A stretch of 9,449 bases of DNA from DASRAU01 sp036005805 (GCA_036005805.1 DASYQE010000346.1:1-9449); one strand, 5' to 3'; shown: positions 1 through 8,777, numbered from the stretch's first letter. The notes: generated by a model from the sequence alone, not told the origin. A program made the numbers and translations.

Positions 1-1
1 G

Positions 2-55
2 GAGGAGGAGCGCTTATACCAGAGTTCCTTGAGGCGCGGCCTCGAGACAGCCTAA
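2..55 (+). CDS. Possible C-terminal tail of an upstream gene (partial)
   Basis: Reading from base 2, 17 codons are open from the window edge and end at a TAA at 53-55. The residues are charged and helix-like, with the ending RRGLETA. A stop 30 bp before the next gene's ATG on the same strand fits the tail of an upstream gene, but the piece is too short to identify. Another frame is also open here, so this may be non-coding. Only its position and composition support it. Confidence 0.25.
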   Translation, partial: EEERLYQSSLRRGLETA

Positions 56-85
56 ACTCCCCGGGATCACCAACTCCTGGGGACC

Positions 86-1222
86 ATGAAACAGACGATC
101 CTGGAGCGGCTCCACATGTGGAGCGCGTTCCAGCCCGACCGCGGCATCGACTTCAACGCGTTCTTCTGGGTCCGCCGCGACGGCGGCAACGTGATGATCG
201 ATCCGCTCCCGCTCGCGCCGGCGGACATCGAATTCATCCGGAAGAAGGGGGGCGTGCGCTGGATCCTGGTCACGAACTTCGACCACTGGCGGGCGGCGGC
301 GACGCTGCGCGAGGTGTTCCGCGCCGAGGTGTATGCCCCGGCCCCGGAGCGGGAGCGGTTCGAGCGCGAGGGACGCCGGCCCGACCAGTGGTACGACGCG
401 GGGGGCGGGCTCCCCGCCATCCTGCGCGACGAGCTGCAGGTCCTGCCGATCCGCGGCGGCAAGACGGAGTGCGAGATGGCCTTCTATCTCAAGCCGCTGC
501 GCGCGCTCGTCTTCGGCGACATGGTGCGCACGCAGGTCGCCGGGCGCCTGGCGCTTCTTCCCGACGACAAGCTCTGGGACAAGCCGTCGGTGCTCGACTC
601 CCTGCGGCGCGCCATCCCGCTGCCGTTCGAGGCGATCCTCGTCGGCGACGGCGACTGCGTTTTCCGCGACGCGCGCGAGGCCTTCCTGCGCATGCTCGAC
701 GCCGTGCCCGGGGTGCTGTTCAACAAGGTGAACCTCGACCGGCTGGAGTTCGTCCCCGGCAACCGGCCCCAGGCCGGCGCCGAGACACAGTTGGCGCACG
801 TCTCCCGCCACATGACCTGCCGGCAGCTCGGCTACCACCTGCGCCGGATCCTGCCGGGCAACGTCTGGCCCGCTTTCCATTACGAGACCGGCGAAGAGGA
901 GATGTTCCTCGTCTGGAGGGGGACGGTGAAGGTGCGCACTCCGAACGGGCTCTTCCCCGTGGGGCCGGGGGATCTGATCGCCATGCCGACGGGACCGGCC
1001 CACGCGCACCAGTTCGTCAACGACGGGTACGAGCCGGTCGAGCTCCTCTGTCTCGGCGTCGACCGCCCGCAGAGCCTCGCCTTCTATCCCGACACCAACA
1101 AGATCATGGTGGGGGAGCGCGGCGAGATCTATCGCGTCGCCGACCGCCGCGAGGATTACTGGGAGGACGACCCGACGGTCGGCCGCGCCCCGCTCGAGCC
1201 GGAGAAGAAGCCCGGCTCCTGA
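86..1222 (+). CDS. Degenerate metallo-beta-lactamase-like domain fused to a cupin
   Basis: A 378-residue protein with no signal peptide or membrane segment, so probably cytoplasmic. Residues about 15-205 have the layout of a metallo-beta-lactamase fold: an N-x-F strand with an IDP turn (38-40), then TNFDHWR (63-69) where the family's HxHxDH would sit, and later FGD (143-145) and VGDGD (186-190). Only the D-H of the zinc motif survives, so hydrolase activity is doubtful. Residues about 235-335 form a cupin barrel. Motif 1 is around FHYETGEEE (264-272) with G279, and motif 2 runs G295-D-L-I-A-M-P301-T-G-P-A-H306-A-H-Q-F-V-N312. His265, Glu271 or Glu272, and His306 or His308 are candidate metal ligands. 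Substrate is unknown. The first ATG has only a weak G-rich ribosome site. The stop lies 7 nt before the next gene, suggesting cotranscription. The domain calls are from pattern memory; the cupin is surer than the beta-lactamase fold. Confidence 0.8.
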   Translation: MKQTILERLHMWSAFQPDRGIDFNAFFWVRRDGGNVMIDPLPLAPADIEFIRKKGGVRWILVTNFDHWRAAATLREVFRAEVYAPAPERERFEREGRRPDQWYDAGGGLPAILRDELQVLPIRGGKTECEMAFYLKPLRALVFGDMVRTQVAGRLALLPDDKLWDKPSVLDSLRRAIPLPFEAILVGDGDCVFRDAREAFLRMLDAVPGVLFNKVNLDRLEFVPGNRPQAGAETQLAHVSRHMTCRQLGYHLRRILPGNVWPAFHYETGEEEMFLVWRGTVKVRTPNGLFPVGPGDLIAMPTGPAHAHQFVNDGYEPVELLCLGVDRPQSLAFYPDTNKIMVGERGEIYRVADRREDYWEDDPTVGRAPLEPEKKPGS

Positions 1223-1229
1223 GGGGCGT

Positions 1230-1925
1230 ATGATCCCAGCCATGCGGCGCTTCCGCTTCACCGCCGGGGTCCTGATGCTGGCCGCCATCGGCGGCCTGCC
1301 TGCCGAGCCGCCGGCTCCCCCGCGGGAGCTGAGCCTGCCGGCGCGGCTGCATGCCGAGCTGACCATCGTCAACCCCGAGGAGGACCCGCGCACGAAGAGC
1401 GGCAAGACCGCGGTCGGCGGGCTGCTCTGGCCGACGCCGGCGGACAGATTGAAGCCCACGGTCCAGTTTCCGGAAACCTCGGCCTCTCTGACCATCGAGA
1501 TCCGCCGCTGGAGCCTGGAGGAGGAGGAAGACGCGCTGCGCGCCGCGATCGACTCGGGAGGTGTGCCGGCCGTGATCAAGGCGACGAAGAATCTGAAGAC
1601 CCTCGGGGCCGTGCACGTCGGTGGCGAAGGCGTCGCGATCCGCGCCGCCTCGACCTGGATCACGGATGACGCTCAACGCATCCGGCTCGTTTTCAGCAGC
1701 CGCCTCGTGACCGAGAACCAGGGCCCCTTCTCGCAGACCACCCGGGCACTGGACATCCTGGATCTCAGGCTGCCGCACGGCCGCCAGTACGGGACCGGCT
1801 CGCTCATCACCGCGACGAAGGTCGAGTACAAGGAGCCTGGGCTGATCGAGCCGGTCACCTTCGCCATGGACACCGTCACGCAGCCGGTCGACAAGGTCGA
1901 GCGGCTTCCCGCGAAATCCGAGTGA
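1230..1925 (+). CDS. Secreted protein of unknown function, tandem copy A
   Basis: A 231-residue protein. It begins with a basic-hydrophobic signal peptide (arginines at 6, 7 and 9, hydrophobic 11-22, likely cut near Ala25), so it is probably exported. The mature core (about 86-220) contains TIEIRRWSLEEEEDAL, then AIDSGG, an A-A-S-T-W block, a central L-V-F-S-S-R-L strand, and the ending VERLP. This layout resembles a domain of unknown function I remember from Acidobacteria and related soil bacteria (IERWS-x-EER near the start, a 'TDRPI' strand in the middle). No catalytic motif or cysteine is visible. The start at 1230 is chosen because GAGGGG (1221-1226) lies just upstream; an in-frame ATG at 1242 would also leave a signal peptide. 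Its stop overlaps the next gene's start, and that gene is a close paralogue. Confidence 0.85.
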   Translation: MIPAMRRFRFTAGVLMLAAIGGLPAEPPAPPRELSLPARLHAELTIVNPEEDPRTKSGKTAVGGLLWPTPADRLKPTVQFPETSASLTIEIRRWSLEEEEDALRAAIDSGGVPAVIKATKNLKTLGAVHVGGEGVAIRAASTWITDDAQRIRLVFSSRLVTENQGPFSQTTRALDILDLRLPHGRQYGTGSLITATKVEYKEPGLIEPVTFAMDTVTQPVDKVERLPAKSE

Positions 1926-2623
1926 TGTCGCGCCTCCGCTCGACGTTCGGGATTCTGATGGCGGCCGCGATCGGCGGTGTGCTGGCCGCGCCGCCGGCGG
2001 ACCCGGAAGAGCTCACCCTGCCGGCCCGGCTCAAGGGCCAGATGACCATCGTCAACAGCGAAGTGGATTCGCGCACCGAAGCCGGCCGGACGGCGGTCGG
2101 CGAGATGCTCGGACTGAAGAAGCCGCCGGGTGTCGGCATCACCGGCATGGAGCCAAGGGTCCAGTTTCCGACCGGCTCGGCCCAGGTGACCATCGAGATC
2201 CGTCGCTGGACTCTCGAAGAGGAACGAGATGCGCTGCATGCCGCCATCGACTCGGGAGGCGTGGCGGCGGTCATCAAGGCGACGAAGAAGCTGACGACGC
2301 TCGGAGACGTGCATGTCGGCGGCGAGCGCCTGCCGATCCGCGCCGCCTCGACCTGGATGACGGACAGCGCCCAGCACATCCGGCTGGTCTTCAGCAGCCG
2401 CCTCGTCACCACGAACGCGGACCCCATGGCGCAGACCACCCGCGCGCTCGACATCCTCGATCTCACGCTGCCGCACGGTGAGAAGTACGGAACCGGCTCC
2501 CTCGTCACCGCGACGCAGGTCGAGTCCAAGGAACCGGGCTTGATCGAGGCGGTCACGTTCGCCATCGACAGCGCCACGCAGCCGATCGACAAGCTCGAGC
2601 GGCTTCCCGCCGAATCCCGCTGA
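1925..2623 (+). CDS. Secreted protein of unknown function, tandem copy B
   Basis: A 232-residue paralogue of the preceding gene. Over the last 126 or so residues a hand alignment gives about three quarters identity, including AIDSGG, IRAASTW, TTRALDILDL and the ERLPA end. It has its own signal peptide (hydrophobic 8-20, cut near Ala21 or Ala22), so it is an exported protein and not a cytoplasmic fragment. Compared with copy A it has extra residues between the signal region and the core (K-K-P-P-G-V-G-I-T-G-M-E). The start is ATG 1925, sharing one base with the TGA of copy A (TGATG). A GTG at 1922 is also in frame. No Shine-Dalgarno is seen, so translation probably depends on reinitiation from copy A. 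Function is unknown; the two products may interact or may be diverging duplicates. The gene ends 17 bp from the convergent small gene. Confidence 0.85.
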   Translation: MSRLRSTFGILMAAAIGGVLAAPPADPEELTLPARLKGQMTIVNSEVDSRTEAGRTAVGEMLGLKKPPGVGITGMEPRVQFPTGSAQVTIEIRRWTLEEERDALHAAIDSGGVAAVIKATKKLTTLGDVHVGGERLPIRAASTWMTDSAQHIRLVFSSRLVTTNADPMAQTTRALDILDLTLPHGEKYGTGSLVTATQVESKEPGLIEAVTFAIDSATQPIDKLERLPAESR

Positions 2624-2640
2624 ACAGCTCGCGGTTCTGA

Positions 2641-2910
2641 TCAGTCCTGCGAAGACCCGGGCGGATTGACCGGCGCGGGACACGCAGGCAGCGGCGGGCA
2701 CACTCCCTTCCCGGCCCTCGCCGTGCAGACGGGGGCATCGTTCGGTGGGCACGCGACGATGCAGCAGACCTCGTTCGGACGACAGGGGACGCCGTTGCAG
2801 ACGACCGGCTTGGGATCGGCTTGCAGCATCGGGACGGGTTGCAGCCCGACGAGCGCCGCGCCCGAGACGAGGAGCGCGAGCGCGATGAGCAGAGTGCGGG
2901 TGTGCATCAT
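2641..2910 (-). CDS. Small exported cysteine-rich protein
   Basis: An 89-residue protein starting at a double ATG (2908-2910 and 2905-2907). The start is decided by GGAGGGAGG just upstream (2916-2924). A longer in-frame start exists at 3030, but it would put a soluble basic stretch before the signal peptide. Residues about 6-25 are a clear export signal; no lipobox cysteine is seen, so it is probably released into the periplasm or medium. The mature part (about 60 residues) has eight cysteines in the pattern C-x4-C-x6-CC-x3-C-x7-C-x8-C-x6-C, rich in proline, and then a short P-rich tail. An even number of cysteines suggests four disulfides. This looks like small disulfide-knotted exported proteins found in several soil phyla, but I do not recognise the family. 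It converges with the tandem secreted pair and diverges from ssrA. Confidence 0.75.
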   Translation of the reverse strand: MMHTRTLLIALALLVSGAALVGLQPVPMLQADPKPVVCNGVPCRPNEVCCIVACPPNDAPVCTARAGKGVCPPLPACPAPVNPPGSSQD

Positions 2911-2915
2911 GAGGG

Positions 2916-2924
2916 CCTCCCTCC
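2916..2924 (-). promoter_or_regulatory. Ribosome binding site of the cysteine-rich protein gene
   Basis: Read on the minus strand this is GGAGGGAGG, ending 5 nt before the first ATG (2908-2910) and 8 nt before the second. It selects the short, signal-peptide start over the longer in-frame start at 3030. Confidence 0.7.
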
Positions 2925-2927
2925 AGA

Positions 2928-2967
2928 GGTATCCGGGAACATACCGCCAGCGGGCCGACCCGGGAAC
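2928..2967. repeat. Small inverted and direct repeats between two divergent promoters
   Basis: GGTAT (2928-2932) and ATACC (2941-2945) form a perfect 5-bp inverted repeat separated by 8 bp. CCGGGAAC occurs twice, at 2933-2940 (inside the inverted repeat) and at 2960-2967, with starts 27 bp apart. They lie between the start of the cysteine-rich gene and the -35 box of ssrA, where an operator could act. The pattern is visible, but a regulatory role is a guess. Confidence 0.3.
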
Positions 2968-2982
2968 CTCTTTCGTCGTCCG

Positions 2983-3012
2983 TTGACTCGCACCGGAGGC
3001 GGACGCTAAGAT
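2983..3012 (+). promoter_or_regulatory. Likely sigma70-type promoter of ssrA
   Basis: TTGACT (2983-2988) matches the -35 consensus at 5 of 6 bases. TAAGAT (3007-3012) matches the -10 consensus at 4 of 6, with an 18-bp spacer. Transcription would begin near 3018-3020, leaving a leader of about 40 nt that is removed to give the mature 5' end of tmRNA at 3058. A strong constitutive-looking promoter at this distance is usual for ssrA. Confidence 0.6.
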
Positions 3013-3147
3013 CTCCCCGTCCAGCCACATCGCAGCGAGTCCTTCCTCACCCAGGGTGGGGGCGAAACGGTCTCGACGGGGGTGTTGAGGCTGGGGAAGC
3101 GTGCCGAGGTCTCCGCCGCCTCGTTAAACAGGTGGAAGCTACCAAGC

Positions 3148-3177
3148 GCCAACAACCAGTTCGCGCTGGCTGCTTAA
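3148..3177 (+). other. ssrA: tmRNA proteolysis-tag reading frame
   Basis: Codons GCC AAC AAC CAG TTC GCG CTG GCT GCT TAA. The resume codon is taken as GCC at 3148. The product after the tRNA-borne alanine is ANNQFALAA, one residue shorter than the E. coli tag (ANDENYALAA) and with the same LAA end. Confidence 0.9.
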
Positions 3178-3286
3178 GCAGCCCGTCCACCGGATCCTTC
3201 TCCCGCGGGGAACCGGCTGGACGTCGAACAGCGGGATAGTCTGACGGTCCGCCCCGGACCGGAAGGCGAAACTCAAGGGGCTGGCG

Positions 3287-3338
3287 GGCCGTCCCTTTGC
3301 CCCGTTGCGGGACGGCCGGCGACATCGGGCAACGGGGC
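3287..3338 (+). other. ssrA: H-type pseudoknot within tmRNA
   Basis: Stem 1 pairs GGCCGTCCC (3287-3295) with GGGACGGCC (3309-3317), 9 bp. Stem 2 pairs GCCCCGTTGC (3299-3308) with GCAACGGGGC (3329-3338), 10 bp, the 5' strand lying in the loop of stem 1. Both stems are perfect Watson-Crick. This is the usual position of the last tmRNA pseudoknot (PK4). Confidence 0.9.
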
Positions 3339-3408
3339 TGCGCTCGGAGACGCCCCACGCTGATCACTTCCGGACGCGGGTTCGACTCCCGCCGCCTCCA
3401 CCACCAGG

Positions 3409-4980
3409 CTATTTCAACCCGCCCGCGGCGCGCCGCACCTCATCCTGGGTGAACGTGGCGAAGATGAACGGCTGCGATTCCAGGAAGCGGGCGAGATCGC
3501 GCAACGTCAGGCCCAGGTGCGACAGGCGGTCTTCGTCCACGAAGATCTGACTGTTCTCCGCTTCGTAGGACGTGATCAGCTGCTTTCCGTCCGGATCGAA
3601 CTTTTCGTGCAGGAGATCGATGATCGACGGCACCAGGTGCCAGTGGTCCGGGGAGGCTGGACTCGACGGCATCCCATGGTCCGCCGTCACGGCCAGCAGG
3701 TAGTCCTTCCCGACTCTTGCCTCGAGCGCCGCGAGCACTCGCGCCAGGTGACGGTCCATCTCCCCCAGCGTGACGCGCAGCTCCTCCGAATCCGGGCCGT
3801 ATCGGTGGCCCACGAAATCCGCGGCCTTGTAGTTCAGCAGGATGAGATCCGCAACGCTGTCCTCCCCCACGGGCTCGTGCTCGATCATCGCGACCATGGC
3901 GTCGGCTTCGAATGCGGGGAAGAGGCCCGAGTGGCGCACGTCGACGGGGGAGTCGATACGGTGCTGCATCCACTCAGGCCCGCCCGCCCACAGGGTGCTG
4001 GAGTTCGGCTCCTGCAAGTACGCCGGCAGACGGAAGCAGTCGGAACCGCTGCTCCAGTTGCCGGTCTGTTGATCGTAGAACGCGAGCACGACGGGCCCTC
4101 CGTTCACCTGACACGCGCCATGCCCCGCCAGAGGGGTTCCCGCCCGATCGATGCTGCCCTGAGCCAGGATGACCGCGCGGCCTGAGGTCGTGAGCTGCCA
4201 GACGTCCGACAGCGTCAACGCCATCAGGTCCTGTGGCGTACCCCCGGCGAAGAAGTCATGTCGCTTCTTTTGAACGCGGTCGAACAGATTGACGCCCGTG
4301 ATGCCGTGCACCCGGGGATCCGATCCGGTCGAGACGTTCGAATGGCCGACGCCGGTATTCGTCGGGAGACAGTTGACCTCCGCGTGCGAGAACCAGGCGC
4401 TGTGCCGGCGCAGGGCGTCGAACGTCGGCATGGACGCGGCGTAGCGATCGAAATAGTCCCGACGCATGCCGTCGAGGACCAGCAGCACGACCACTTTCGG
4501 CGGGGCGAAGCCGGCTCGCAGGACCGGCAACACGCGGCCGGTCGCGGTGGCAGGCATCCGGACGCCGAGAGCCGCCGCGAGCGTCGGCGCGACGTCCTGC
4601 TGCACGACCGGGAGGGAAGAGGTGCCGGTTTTGACAGCCGGACCCACGAACATCAGCGGAATCGAGACGTCGTACGGCCAGGGCGACCCGTGCATGTAGA
4701 CGTAGTTCGGGTCGGGGCGCGTGATGATGTCGCCCTCACGCGGCACGATCAGGAGCTGGCCCGTTCGTCCCGGGAAGTAGGCGCGGGCGAACATCTCGAG
4801 GAAACGTTGTCGGGCCGCGACGGTGGCATCGAGCGGCGCCGGACGCTGCTTCGGGGGCGTGGAGGATCGCTCGACCTGGCCGAAGGCCGGGCCCCCGATC
4901 ACGGCAGGGCTGACGGTCAGAGCCATGGCCACGAGGACGGCCGCACGCAACCCGGCGCCCGCGAGTGGGAAACGCCGCAT
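3409..4980 (-). CDS. Exported alkaline phosphatase superfamily phosphodiesterase, circularly permuted
   Basis: A 523-residue protein. An N-terminal signal peptide (hydrophobic 10-30, probable cut near AFG at 32-34) sends it to the periplasm. It belongs to the alkaline phosphatase superfamily, type I phosphodiesterase/nucleotide pyrophosphatase branch, two-metal enzymes that cleave phosphate esters. Visible motifs: LVLDG (168-172, metal ligand Asp170), LPTNTGVGH with the nucleophile Thr (probably T209), DPRVHGI, KAADFVGH (Asp388, His392), and TADHG (Asp434, His435). The final metal His normally lies after TADHG in a THGSPYDYDTHVP block near the C-terminus. Here that block, MHGSPWPYDVSIPLMFVGP (His97), with its preceding FPGRTGQ and following DVAPTLAAALG, comes before LVLDG, while the C-terminus stops just where that segment would begin. 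Every expected ligand is present, so it is probably an active permuted enzyme. The start chosen is ATG 4980; TTG 4986 is also in frame. No clear ribosome site is seen, and the gene begins 32 nt after the kinase stop, so it is probably translated from a shared message. The true substrate is unknown. Confidence 0.88.
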   Translation of the reverse strand: MRRFPLAGAGLRAAVLVAMALTVSPAVIGGPAFGQVERSSTPPKQRPAPLDATVAARQRFLEMFARAYFPGRTGQLLIVPREGDIITRPDPNYVYMHGSPWPYDVSIPLMFVGPAVKTGTSSLPVVQQDVAPTLAAALGVRMPATATGRVLPVLRAGFAPPKVVVLLVLDGMRRDYFDRYAASMPTFDALRRHSAWFSHAEVNCLPTNTGVGHSNVSTGSDPRVHGITGVNLFDRVQKKRHDFFAGGTPQDLMALTLSDVWQLTTSGRAVILAQGSIDRAGTPLAGHGACQVNGGPVVLAFYDQQTGNWSSGSDCFRLPAYLQEPNSSTLWAGGPEWMQHRIDSPVDVRHSGLFPAFEADAMVAMIEHEPVGEDSVADLILLNYKAADFVGHRYGPDSEELRVTLGEMDRHLARVLAALEARVGKDYLLAVTADHGMPSSPASPDHWHLVPSIIDLLHEKFDPDGKQLITSYEAENSQIFVDEDRLSHLGLTLRDLARFLESQPFIFATFTQDEVRRAAGGLK

Positions 4981-5012
4981 ATTCAAGAGGACATCTTAGT
5001 TCCGGGAGGGTT

Positions 5013-7754
<2,742 letters not shown>

Positions 7755-7758
7755 GTGC

Positions 7759-8586
7759 TTAGTCCGTTCGCTTGAAACGGCTCAGGACGACCTCGGGAAT
7801 GGGGACAGGAACCGCCCTGCGGGTCCGCTCCACCTTGAGCTGCATCACGCCACGCGGCAGGGAGGGGCGCCCGCCGTCGGGAACCGCCGAAGATCCCACG
7901 ACCGCACCGTCTTCGAGATAGAACGTGAACCGCGCGACTTTCAACGCCTCCTGGGTGCGCGAGACTTCCAGGGAGTCGACACCCGCCTGACCCGGATACA
8001 GGAGGGACATCCATGTCCGGCCGGAATCGCGATCGGTGAACTGCGACGCGACGAACAGAATGGGGAACACGTTCTCAGGGAATTCGCCATCGGTCGCCGT
8101 GAGCAGGCTGCTGTCGCTCCCGATGACGTAGTTCATGTAGTAAACCTCGAAAACGCTTTCGGCAGACGAGGGGCTCTCGCCGGATTTTTTCCTGGACTGC
8201 AGGAACGCTCCGCGTTCGTCGTCCGAGAGGACTTTGCGATAGACGTTCAAGGCGATTCCCCTCACGACCGGGAGACACAGGCTGTCCGCTTTCGTGCTGG
8301 TCGACACTTCGATGGTGAGCACACCTTCACGATCCAGCCGTGGCAGGGGGGCATTCGGAACGGCCGCGCGAATGACGATTGTCTTCAAGCCGCGAAGGTG
8401 CTCGCGGGGCAGGCTCTCGATGATCTGTTTCAAGAACTTGACCTGCGCTTCGGAGAGATTGACCCCGGCGTCCTGCACTTCGATCCCGCGCGCGGTCAAA
8501 GCGGGCGGGGCCGGCACGGGATCCGTCCCGCCCGCGGCCGGGGGCAACGCCATCATCAAGGGAAGCAGGACCACCATGGGGAGCAT
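7759..8586 (-). CDS. Exported protein, apparently a catalytically dead zincin-like peptidase
   Basis: A 275-residue protein. The start is ATG 8586, because AGGAG lies 6 nt before it, whereas the longer in-frame ATG at 8610 has no ribosome site. Residues 1-18 are a very hydrophobic signal peptide. No family is certain. The order of elements resembles bacterial zincin metallopeptidases of the anthrax lethal-factor type: FLKQIIESLPREHLRGLKTI (51-70), a strand TIEV (91-94), then VVRGIALNVYRKVLSDDERGAF (107-128), and FEVYYMNYVIG (146-156). In an active relative VVHEIGHHV would stand at 107-115; here the three positions are Arg109, Gly110 and Asn114, so zinc binding should be lost. The third-ligand position may be Glu147. 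GRTW (189-192) and PGQAG (198-202) follow, and a beta-rich C-terminal tail (about 215-275) ends the protein. It is the first gene of the three-gene minus-strand group, 4 nt before the kinase, so it may be a sensory or binding partner of it. The gene is certain; the fold is inferred. Confidence 0.8.
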   Translation of the reverse strand: MLPMVVLLPLMMALPPAAGGTDPVPAPPALTARGIEVQDAGVNLSEAQVKFLKQIIESLPREHLRGLKTIVIRAAVPNAPLPRLDREGVLTIEVSTSTKADSLCLPVVRGIALNVYRKVLSDDERGAFLQSRKKSGESPSSAESVFEVYYMNYVIGSDSSLLTATDGEFPENVFPILFVASQFTDRDSGRTWMSLLYPGQAGVDSLEVSRTQEALKVARFTFYLEDGAVVGSSAVPDGGRPSLPRGVMQLKVERTRRAVPVPIPEVVLSRFKRTD

Positions 8587-8592
8587 GACTGT

Positions 8593-8597
8593 CTCCT
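8593..8597 (-). promoter_or_regulatory. Ribosome binding site fixing the start of the zincin-like gene
   Basis: AGGAG on the minus strand, 6 nt before ATG 8586. It favours this start over the ATG at 8610, which is preceded by GCGGTTGTAAG with no purine-rich core. Confidence 0.75.
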
Positions 8598-8610
8598 GGA
8601 CTGGCGTCAT

Positions 8611-8777
8611 CTTACAACCGCGGATTCCCCAGGAGTCCTCGACGGAGTGGATGGGACAGCTGCACCACCACTTCTTGACCCGCGCTCAAAAACGGGCGGG
8701 TTTTGTGCCTGACGCTCAAACGACTTCACACATCCCGCCCGCATTTCTTTAAAGGCAGAGAGCGCTTCTTTATATTC
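8611..8777. promoter_or_regulatory. Divergent intergenic region with paired repeats
   Basis: About 170 bp between the minus-strand three-gene group and the plus-strand cytochrome gene, less GC-rich than its surroundings. CGCTCAAA occurs at 8683-8690 and 8713-8720, exactly 30 bp apart (about three helical turns). CGGGCGGG (8693-8700) and CCCGCCCG (8734-8741) form a perfect 8-bp inverted repeat. AAAAC-GGGCGG-GTTTT (8689-8704) is a further small inverted repeat. Possible plus-strand promoter parts are TTGACC (8675-8680) and TATATT (8771-8776, 5 of 6 to a -10), but they are not spaced to work together, and TATATT would give almost no leader. Both promoters must be here; I cannot place them with confidence. 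Confidence 0.4.

Larger units (their letters stand above)
3058..3403 (+). ncRNA. ssrA: Transfer-messenger RNA (tmRNA), one-piece, 346 nt
   Basis: tmRNA rescues stalled ribosomes together with SmpB and adds a degradation tag. The 5' end GGGGGCG (3058-3064) pairs with CGCCTCC (3393-3399) in a 7-bp acceptor stem containing one G-U pair. Base A3400 and an encoded CCA (3401-3403) follow. GAAACGGTCTCGAC after the acceptor strand is the conserved tmRNA start. The T arm is GCGGG-TTCGACT-CCCGC (3376-3392). The tag frame runs 3148-3177 and encodes ANNQFALAA then TAA, so the full tag is A-ANNQFALAA, ending in the LAA recognised by ClpXP-type proteases. The stop sits in the loop of a perfect hairpin GGCTGC-TTAA-GCAGCC (3168-3183). 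CGAGG (3105-3109) with CCTCG (3119-3123) forms the first stem of the upstream pseudoknot, and a perfect two-stem pseudoknot lies at 3287-3338. It is not the two-piece permuted form, since both halves are in normal order. The 3' end is 5 bp from the stop of the convergent phosphatase gene. No U-rich terminator is visible. Confidence 0.97.

Noticed and set aside
14..1663. A 549-codon open frame on the minus strand across the cupin gene and copy A
   Set aside because: It runs opposite two recognisable genes and their junction, and its translation is compositionally biased with no motif.
1673..3028. A 451-codon minus-strand open frame over the tandem pair
   Set aside because: It is antisense to the duplicated secreted proteins, whose paralogy and signal peptides show which strand is coding. 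Its own repeats only mirror that duplication.
3047..3367. A 106-codon minus-strand open frame
   Set aside because: It lies inside ssrA, whose acceptor stem, tag frame and pseudoknot explain the sequence.
3376..3403. A phage or island attachment site at the 3' end of ssrA
   Set aside because: The tmRNA 3' end is a common integration site, but no second copy of this end is visible in the window and no integrase follows. The next gene begins 5 bp later.
3517..4185. Plus-strand open frames opposite the phosphatase, including 4258-5121
   Set aside because: They are shadows of the phosphatase, whose active-site motifs are intact on the minus strand.
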